Part shown: positions 43,923-49,070 of the stretch, piece after piece
Position numbering within the stretch: the first letter of the stretch is position 1
How the letters are laid out: every line of letters starts with the position of its first letter
NCBI GenBank assembly: GCA_028285205.1
Contig: JANQQA010000086.1
Span: 1-49,070 of the forward strand
DNA from: Bythopirellula sp.
Lineage (GTDB): Bacteria; Planctomycetota; Planctomycetia; Pirellulales; Lacipirellulaceae
Direction: 5' to 3'
DNA length: 49,070 bases
Translations under genes and position numbers: made by a program
The notes under the pieces: model-generated
What the model was told of the DNA's origin: nothing
Seen by the model: the letters and a program-made list of their open reading frames with translations, nothing else
The model's database searches: none

Positions 43923-45212
43923 ATGGATGCGAAAAGAAGGGCACGAGGTTTTACCCTCGTCGAATTGCTGGTGGTGATTGCCATCATCGGCGTATTGGTG
44001 GCACTACTGCTACCTGCGGTGCAGGCGGCCCGGGAAGCGGCCCGCCGGAATTCCTGCTTGAACAACATCAAGCAAATCGGATTGGCTATTCTCACCTTCG
44101 AAGAGGCCCGCAAGAAGTACCCGGCGGCGTCCACGGCACCGTACCAATCCACTTCCTTGGTAGGCGATCCTGCCGACTACCGTGGCAACGATCCCAATGC
44201 CTGGACCTGGGGGGACGGCTACAGTTGGTTGTTTCAAATCCTGCCCCAGATGGAGCAGGGGAACATCTATGATCGCGTCAAGAGTTCTCGAGCCAACACG
44301 GATGGCGATGCGATCACCGTCGATGACATAGGCTCCGCCAACTTGAGAGTGGGTCCCTTTGGCCTGGCCAAGGGAGAAGCGATCGCGATCGTCGACAACG
44401 ACGCCACGGGCAATGCGACCAGCCTGGCCGCCGCCCAGCAGATTGTCGAGACGTTTCTCTGTGCCAGCTACCCCGGCAGCGAAACGGCCAAGAACTCACA
44501 GAGCATCTATGGCATCCCCAACGTTGCCGTGGGCAACTACGTGGCTCTGCCTTCCACGCACTACAATGCAGATGGTATCGACGATGCCAACGACGGCGGC
44601 TCCCCACCGAGCGGATCGTTGTTTCAGAGTTGGAGCAATTCCAGGCCGAAGAAGTTTGCGGGCAATGGAGTGTTGGTCTTCTCCCAACAGGGTGGAGTCG
44701 GCAGTTCCACTACCGGTGGACAGCTGGTGCGAACTCTGGATGGCCTGAAAGGTTCCTTTGGGAACGCGGGCATGCGAGACGGCACCTCCAATACGTTGGT
44801 ATTCGGCGAATCCCGTGAAGAGACCTACGCGGCTTGGATTAGTGGCCTCTCGGCGTATGTCGTAGGAGCCAGAATCATCCAGGGGGACTACAACGTACCA
44901 GTCGAGATGCTCCCCGGTGGTGCCGGTACGCCTGCGGTCTTGGGTTTTCTCAATGGTGATGGTCTATCGACGCTCAACCAGGGTAAGCAGGTGAAGACCA
45001 CCAATCCGAAGACGGATGAGCTGTACTATATGCAACAGTACGCTCATGGTCCCAATGAGCGGATCTACGGACCCAGCAGTGCCCATCCGGGATTAGTGCA
45101 ACACGGCTATGGCGATGGACATGGCACGGCGATTCAGGAGGATATCGATCCGGTCGTGTACCTGCATTTGATTACCCGAGCTGGTGGTGAGGTGATCAAT
45201 AGTGAGCTCTGA
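43923..45212 (+). CDS. DUF1559 prepilin-like protein
   Basis: The start is ATG 43923 ([20 protein letters not shown]) with AGGAGG just upstream. Cleavage after Gly9 leaves FTLVE with Glu at +5, then [20 protein letters not shown], the family signature. The body (430 residues) ends with [14 protein letters not shown] and [20 protein letters not shown]. It is probably a pseudopilin-like surface protein. A strong terminator follows at 45236. Confidence 0.88.
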   Translation: MDAKRRARGFTLVELLVVIAIIGVLVALLLPAVQAAREAARRNSCLNNIKQIGLAILTFEEARKKYPAASTAPYQSTSLVGDPADYRGNDPNAWTWGDGYSWLFQILPQMEQGNIYDRVKSSRANTDGDAITVDDIGSANLRVGPFGLAKGEAIAIVDNDATGNATSLAAAQQIVETFLCASYPGSETAKNSQSIYGIPNVAVGNYVALPSTHYNADGIDDANDGGSPPSGSLFQSWSNSRPKKFAGNGVLVFSQQGGVGSSTTGGQLVRTLDGLKGSFGNAGMRDGTSNTLVFGESREETYAAWISGLSAYVVGARIIQGDYNVPVEMLPGGAGTPAVLGFLNGDGLSTLNQGKQVKTTNPKTDELYYMQQYAHGPNERIYGPSSAHPGLVQHGYGDGHGTAIQEDIDPVVYLHLITRAGGEVINSEL

Positions 45213-45235
45213 TTGATCGCGTCGAAACTGACATC

Positions 45236-45271
45236 CGCTACGGCCAGAGGGCCTGGCCGTAGCGCCATTTT
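45236..45271 (+). terminator. Rho-independent terminator of the DUF1559 gene
   Basis: CGCTACGGCCAG (45236-45247) and CTGGCCGTAGCG (45253-45264) form a perfect 12 bp stem with a 5-base loop, followed by CCATTTT. It lies 24 bp after the stop at 45212. Confidence 0.85.
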
Positions 45272-45324
45272 CGAAGGCAGTAGGAAAAGACATATGCACA
45301 AACGTCGGAGAGGATCCTCCACTC

Positions 45325-46329
45325 TTAGCCGGTGCATTCTAAAAATGCCTGGCGGATGGGCGTGTGATACCGGAATAACGAAAAATCGTCCTTGGTCAGG
45401 ATCTGTACGCGTAGAAGTTCCTTGACGGCCTGGTTCAGTTCGGCGAGTGATGCCCGTTCGATCAACTCTTCGTAGCGATGGCGTAAATTCACGTTCATTT
45501 TTCCGACGTCGCGGTGCTGTTCGCACGCGTACGTAAAATGCACCCCCGCGATCGCCTCACTCAGCTTCGCATGGCGGGTTTGCTGCAGTTCGCGGCAATG
45601 CTCAGCCGCCGTAATATAAGCATCCAGATATTCCTCGAGCTTATGCTGCACCGGCATGATGATGGTCTTGCCGTTTTTCTCGTGCAGCTTGATGGACCAG
45701 TTTTTTCCCTCGTCGAAATAGTCGGTGACGTTCATCCCTAGTGTGGCTTCAATCCGCCCAAAGGTGGCGGTCATGGTGGCGATGAGGGCCCGATCACGCA
45801 GACCGACTGCTGAGGAGACATCAATGGCCTCGATGAGCTGGGCCATTTGATCGGCATCCAGGATGGGTGTCGTGCCCTGGGTAACGACGTGTTTGGGACC
45901 CCGCACGGCCTGGGCGGGGTTGATTTCGACGATCTGACCGACAATCAGCCAATCGTAGAGCATGCGAATGGCGGCCAGATGCTGTTTGGCCGTCGATTTG
46001 GAGCGTTCCTCGAGGAGATGCTCGATATAGGCGGCCACGTGGAAGGACTGGATATCAGTGAATCCCAGCTCATGCTGGTCACACCAGTGAAAGAACTGAA
46101 ACGAGGCCCGAAAGTAGGCCTGCCGGGTGTTGGGATTACGAATGTTGTCGGTGAAGAAGGTGGTGAACCGTTTCTTGCCCTTACGGCTGAGCTCCGCGAT
46201 GATCACCGGATAATGCTGGCCAGTCACCGGAGCCGAGGCTGCCGGTTCGACCGTCACCAGCTCGGACTTTTCAGCCGAGCTGCGAATCACGATATCTCTG
46301 GGCCGAATCACTCGCGGCTGCTTACCCAT
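45325..46329 (-). CDS. Tyrosine recombinase/integrase with aberrant C-terminus
   Basis: The 334-residue product has a core-binding N-terminal domain (about 55-130: NTRQAYFRASFQFFHWCDQH, EERSKSTAKQHLAAIRMLYD) and the first half of a tyrosine-recombinase catalytic domain: GLRDRALIATMTATFGRIEA (catalytic Arg192) and the beta-hairpin WSIKLHEKNGKTIIMPV (Lys at 218-221). From about residue 243 the expected H-x-x-R, late His/Trp and Tyr nucleophile are missing. Instead comes LRHRYEELIERASLAELNQA and FSLFRYHTPIRQAFLE. So the C-terminus seems replaced or fused, and recombination activity is doubtful. It is 350 bp from a tRNA-Lys 3' half, the usual target of such enzymes. Confidence 0.75.
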   Translation of the reverse strand: MGKQPRVIRPRDIVIRSSAEKSELVTVEPAASAPVTGQHYPVIIAELSRKGKKRFTTFFTDNIRNPNTRQAYFRASFQFFHWCDQHELGFTDIQSFHVAAYIEHLLEERSKSTAKQHLAAIRMLYDWLIVGQIVEINPAQAVRGPKHVVTQGTTPILDADQMAQLIEAIDVSSAVGLRDRALIATMTATFGRIEATLGMNVTDYFDEGKNWSIKLHEKNGKTIIMPVQHKLEEYLDAYITAAEHCRELQQTRHAKLSEAIAGVHFTYACEQHRDVGKMNVNLRHRYEELIERASLAELNQAVKELLRVQILTKDDFSLFRYHTPIRQAFLECTG

Positions 46330-46679
46330 AATCCTACGTCCCTGATTCTTCTCTTCCTACTGCCCAAACCCACCTGAGATCACTCCGGCTGGAGCCACCA
46401 TTATTATGATACATAACGTCCTTTATGTGGCAGATCACGATGGTTCAGCGAGTTTGCTCGTTGCAAGGAGGCGATAGGACAAGACTTGTCCGATTGGTAC
46501 GTTTAGTTGCTCGAGCCTTCTGCATGGACTCCGAACTATGTGAGTCAACGAGAAGACGTTTTTCAGAACGTCAGTTTGGTACACGCCTCGGTACACGCCT
46601 GGCGTGTACAAAATGGTACAATTGGTTATATTTGCACGTTGAAACCACTATTTTTCGAGGTATTTGCGAAAGGCTCCCC
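46330..46679. other. Intergenic stretch before the tRNA fragment
   Basis: No gene supported. The repeated GGTACACGCCTCGGTACACG (46576-46600) is a short direct repeat; it could be a recombinase arm site. Confidence 0.4.
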
Positions 46680-46723
46680 GACTCTTAATCAGTAGGTTCT
46701 AGGTTCGAGTCCTAGAGGGAGCA
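46680..46723 (+). tRNA. Partial tRNA-Lys(CUU): 3' half only, probable attachment-site remnant
   Basis: The anticodon loop CTCTTAA (46682-46688, anticodon CTT), variable loop, T arm CTAGG-TTCGAGT-CCTAG (46699-46715) and the acceptor strand AGGGAGC (46716-46722) plus discriminator A are intact. No D arm, no 5' acceptor strand and no anticodon 5' stem exist upstream (CCCGA does not pair with TCAGT). This is therefore a 3' half only, the classic footprint left where an element integrates into the end of a tRNA gene. CCA is not encoded. Confidence 0.75.
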
Positions 46724-46728
46724 CTCTC

Positions 46729-46754
46729 AAAGCACTGGTTTTCCAGTGCTTTTT
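46729..46754 (+). terminator. Terminator following the tRNA fragment
   Basis: AAAGCACTGG, TTTT, CCAGTGCTTT form a perfect 10 bp stem with a 4-base loop, followed by TT. It sits 5 bp after the tRNA end, as native tRNA terminators do, so the original chromosomal tRNA context is preserved on this side. Confidence 0.8.
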
Positions 46755-46997
46755 GCGTTTCTAGACGTTGGCGGTTTTGTAGTGAAGGGTCGATAAATCG
46801 ACCTTTGTAGTGCAGGATCGATCGGTTTCGTAGTGAATTATGTGATGAAGAAATCGACTTCATGGTGCCCTGATGCATGGATCAGCCATAGCTCCGATAG
46901 AATGCCTTCCCGACATCCCGCCCCGACTCCACTGTGGTTGAATAGATCGAAATGATCTCGTGGATCAGTTTGCCCAATATTGCAGGACAGAAGTCAA

Positions 46998-47246
46998 ATG
47001 AGTGAGTTCTCGCAAATCAACACCGATTGTTTGTCCGAAGACGATATCAACAAACTTACACAAATCGCCTCGACCTACTTGCAGCAACGCGAATCTGTTC
47101 TTGAGATCAGGGCGTTTGGAGTCAATGAAGTACGAATGAACATCGGAGTTATAATCAACCGTAGGGCAGGTTCGGGAAGCAAAATAACAGTAGAAAGGAA
47201 CGAAGGAAGTTGGACTGTGAAGGATATCAAGGGGTGGATAGGATAG
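46998..47246 (+). CDS. Small hypothetical protein
   Basis: The start is ATG 46998 (MSEFSQINTDCLSEDDINKL), six codons inside the longest frame. The 82-residue protein reads LTQIASTYLQQRESVLEIRA, NIGVIINRRAGSGSKITVER and NEGSWTVKDIKGWIG, a compact alpha/beta-like fold. No family recognised. The next frame starts 4 bp later, so they may be one transcript. Confidence 0.5.
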   Translation: MSEFSQINTDCLSEDDINKLTQIASTYLQQRESVLEIRAFGVNEVRMNIGVIINRRAGSGSKITVERNEGSWTVKDIKGWIG

Positions 47247-47250
47247 CACG

Positions 47251-47415
47251 ATGGGTGTCCCAAGCAGTGCAGATGTTTTGACTACGGTCTATCGTGGCAT
47301 GGTGCGTAATAGATTCAATGCACTATCAAACTTTGCGCCGCTACAAAACATCGCCCAGAGGACTGGAATTGGAGCGGGGCTCGAACGGAAGAAGAGCAAC
47401 TGCGGGAATATCTAG
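47251..47415 (+). CDS. Short frame, probably the start of a truncated gene
   Basis: ATG 47251, 4 bp after the preceding stop, opens MGVPSSADVLTTVYRGMVRN and RFNALSNFAPLQNIAQRTG, which looks protein-like; then the frame ends 54 codons in, near the junction with IS110-related debris. I infer a gene cut by an insertion. Confidence 0.35.
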   Translation: MGVPSSADVLTTVYRGMVRNRFNALSNFAPLQNIAQRTGIGAGLERKKSNCGNI

Positions 47416-47618
47416 GCAGTCGAAAGGTATCGCAGCAACTTTGCAATCCGCGGATCGTCATCGGTGTGCGAACTCGCTTCTCAGTTCAGCTTTTCGATCG
47501 CCAATTCGCTGGTCAGCCTGCTTTCCTTCTCCCCAACTCCCCTCAGCTCCGGCTCGACAAACTTCCGTTCCGATATCGCGAGTGCTCCATGCCCACAAGG
47601 TGGCCAACGTTCAGATCT

Positions 47619-47810
47619 TCAAAACAGGAGCCAGGCCCCAACGGCAACAAACGATTCCCCACCACTTAGTCGTTTGCGCGTGAGATCGTGGAAAAACTCG
47701 TCGATCTTCTCCGTGTGGCCTGAAACTTGCTGGGCCAAGAGTACATCGCCCGCTCCATCACCGAGCGAGATCGTGATTTGACGTGCGTGTTGGCCGATGC
47801 CAAGGTACAA
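47619..47810 (-). pseudogene. IS110-family transposase remnant
   Basis: Minus-strand translation from TTG 47810 reads MYLGIGQHARQITISLGDGA, GDVLLAQQVSGHTEKIDEFF and DLTRKRLSGGESFVAV, the N-terminus of IS110-type (DEDD) transposases. The first catalytic Asp is changed (GIGQH instead of GIDQH). The frame then ends; the rest of the transposase is absent or scrambled in 47416-47618. Confidence 0.65.
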
Positions 47811-48065
47811 AATGATCGCGGTTCTCCTGTTGAAGGGAAAGATGTGAACAACTTCTCATTGCAATGGGAGGAACACTTTCTCTTAACTTGAGTAATCTTT
47901 CATAGATATCAACAAAAACCAATCTACCAGAAGTGTTTGCCGGCCGGTGTAGAATAGGGGCCGGACCGACGAGTCCGGTCGTCGTCACTATTGATCATGC
48001 ATTTGGCAAGCCTGCTGATCGATTTCGTAATTTGGCGGTCCGGCATTTATCGCGGCTGCGCTTAA

Positions 48066-48713
48066 ATGGCTATGGAAGACTTTCCCTCGATCGCCGACGA
48101 TGACCTCCAGCCTCTGCTAGACCGGGCAGCTGGCGGCGAGCAGTCGGCGATGACGGAGCTCCTTGAATGCTATCGCCCGCGATTGAAGCGGATGGTTCGA
48201 GCTCGGCTCAACCAACGCCTCCGTGGACGGATTGATGAGTCGGACATCGTGCAGGATGCCTACCTCGAAGCGGCCAAGCGTCTAAAGCACTACGCCTCGG
48301 CGCCGAAGGCGCCGTTCTTTCTGTGGTTGCGCAAGATCACAGGTCAGCGAATCATCGATGTTCATCGCCGTCACCTGGGCGCTCAGGCGCGCGACGTGCG
48401 AGCCGAGGTGTCGTTCCATCGTGGTCGCGCGCCCATGGCGACCTCGGTTTCGCTGGCCGCGGCGCTGCTTGGTGGACTGACCTCACCAACGCAGGCGGCC
48501 GCAAAGGCGGAACAGCGGCTCGCGTTGCAGAATGCGCTCGCCGCGATGGAGCCATTTGACCGCGAGATCCTATCCCTCCGCCACTTCGAATCGCTTAGCA
48601 ACAAAGAAGCAGCGGCCGAATTGGGGATTGAGCAGGACGCGGCCAGCAAACGCTATTTGCGAGCCGCGCGGCGTCTCAAAGTCATTCTGGAGGACCTCGG
48701 CATCGTGGAATAG
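48066..48713 (+). CDS. ECF-type sigma factor
   Basis: The 215-residue protein has region 2 (LKRMVRARLNQRLRGRIDES, DIVQDAYLEAAKRLKHYA, FFLWLRKITGQRIIDVHRRH) and region 4 (PFDREILSLRHFESLSNKEA, GIEQDAASKRYLRAARRLKV). The insert between them (about 100-145) is typical of the planctomycete ECF group placed next to Ser/Thr kinases. The kinase gene follows in the same direction, 65 bp on, forming a second sigma/kinase pair in the window. No ribosome binding site is strong; ATG 48072 is an alternative start. Confidence 0.88.
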   Translation: MAMEDFPSIADDDLQPLLDRAAGGEQSAMTELLECYRPRLKRMVRARLNQRLRGRIDESDIVQDAYLEAAKRLKHYASAPKAPFFLWLRKITGQRIIDVHRRHLGAQARDVRAEVSFHRGRAPMATSVSLAAALLGGLTSPTQAAAKAEQRLALQNALAAMEPFDREILSLRHFESLSNKEAAAELGIEQDAASKRYLRAARRLKVILEDLGIVE

Positions 48714-48778
48714 ACAAATGCCCGGTGCCGCGATCGCGTCTGTCGACCCTGCGCGACGAGGTATACTATTCTTATATC

Positions 48779-49070
48779 ATGACACTCGACGAAATAGCCG
48801 AAGATTTTGTGCAGCAATTGCGCCGAGGTAGTCGGCCGAACGTGGCTGAGTACGCCGAGAAGTTTCCGCAGTTTGCAGATGACATCCGGGCAACTCTGCC
48901 CGCATTGGCTGTTCTCGAACAAGTTGGATTGGGCAGCGAAAACTCCGCTATTCACCAGCCGCGTTGGTCGGCGCCGGACCTTAGCGAGATCGGTGACTAC
49001 CGGATTATTGGCGAGATCGGCCGCGGCGGGATGGGGGTGGTGTACGAGGCGGAACAGAAGTCGCTTGGCC
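48779..49070 (+). CDS. Ser/Thr protein kinase, N-terminal part (cut by window end)
   Basis: From ATG 48779 the frame reads MTLDEIAEDFVQQLRRGSRP, EYAEKFPQFADDIRATLPAL, then IGDYRIIGEIGRGGMGVVYE, the Gly-rich loop opening a bacterial Hanks-type kinase. The N-terminal ~75 residues form the helical segment typical of planctomycete kinases paired with ECF sigma factors. The rest lies outside the window. Confidence 0.85.
   Translation, partial: MTLDEIAEDFVQQLRRGSRPNVAEYAEKFPQFADDIRATLPALAVLEQVGLGSENSAIHQPRWSAPDLSEIGDYRIIGEIGRGGMGVVYEAEQKSLG

Noticed and set aside
1..49070. CRISPR array
   Set aside because: No regularly spaced direct repeats of 24-40 bp were seen; the palindromic copies are irregularly spaced and divergent, and no cas gene is present.

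Overview
The window looks like a chromosomal segment from a planctomycete, most likely of the Pirellulales (inference). Several protein families point that way: LEPR-XLL N-termini (LESRCLLS, LEHLERRELLA, FEQCEERIMLT), PEP-CTERM tails, two DUF1559 prepilin-like proteins, two ECF sigma factor plus Ser/Thr kinase pairs, dockerin-like repeats, and small membrane proteins of planctomycete style. Coding density is low, with many intergenic repeats and broken genes, so this is an accessory region.

Left part (1-10.4 kb): after the end of a secreted protein lies a defence island. On the minus strand, an XRE regulator, a DUF4365/DREN-APAZ nuclease and a short Argonaute form an operon of the SPARDA type. 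On the plus strand, divergently transcribed from the same ~150 bp control region, are a DEAD-like helicase with a C-terminal nuclease-like segment, a four-helix membrane protein and a DUF4868-like protein. The last two resemble KwaA and KwaB of Kiwa. The helicase is tightly linked to this pair, so the operon reads as an extended Kiwa-like system placed back to back with SPARDA. It is followed by a degraded ArdC-like antirestriction gene.

10.4-17.3 kb: small membrane, secreted and PEP-CTERM genes alternate with copies of a dispersed palindromic repeat. 17.3-28.3 kb: a LEPR-XLL protein whose Shine-Dalgarno sequence is sequestered in a leader hairpin, a kinase/ECF sigma pair, a LuxR-type regulator, a prepilin-like protein with a dockerin/PEP-CTERM protein, and a GAF protein with a very small zinc-ribbon gene upstream.

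28.7-42.8 kb: secreted hydrolases dominate. They include an S1/P1 nuclease, one LEPR-XLL endonuclease/exonuclease/phosphatase (EEP) protein, two more EEP proteins and an EEP pseudogene, plus an RTX-type metzincin-like protein and an SGNH-hydrolase remnant. A ~102 nt non-coding element occurs twice, at 13.2 kb (minus) and 39.1 kb (plus).

43.9-49.07 kb: a DUF1559 prepilin-like gene with a strong terminator, a tyrosine recombinase with an unusual C-terminus, a lone 3' half of tRNA-Lys(CUU) that looks like an attachment site, an IS110 remnant, and an ECF sigma gene followed by a Ser/Thr kinase cut by the window edge. The tRNA half plus recombinase suggest that an integrated element ends near 46.7 kb, extending leftwards.
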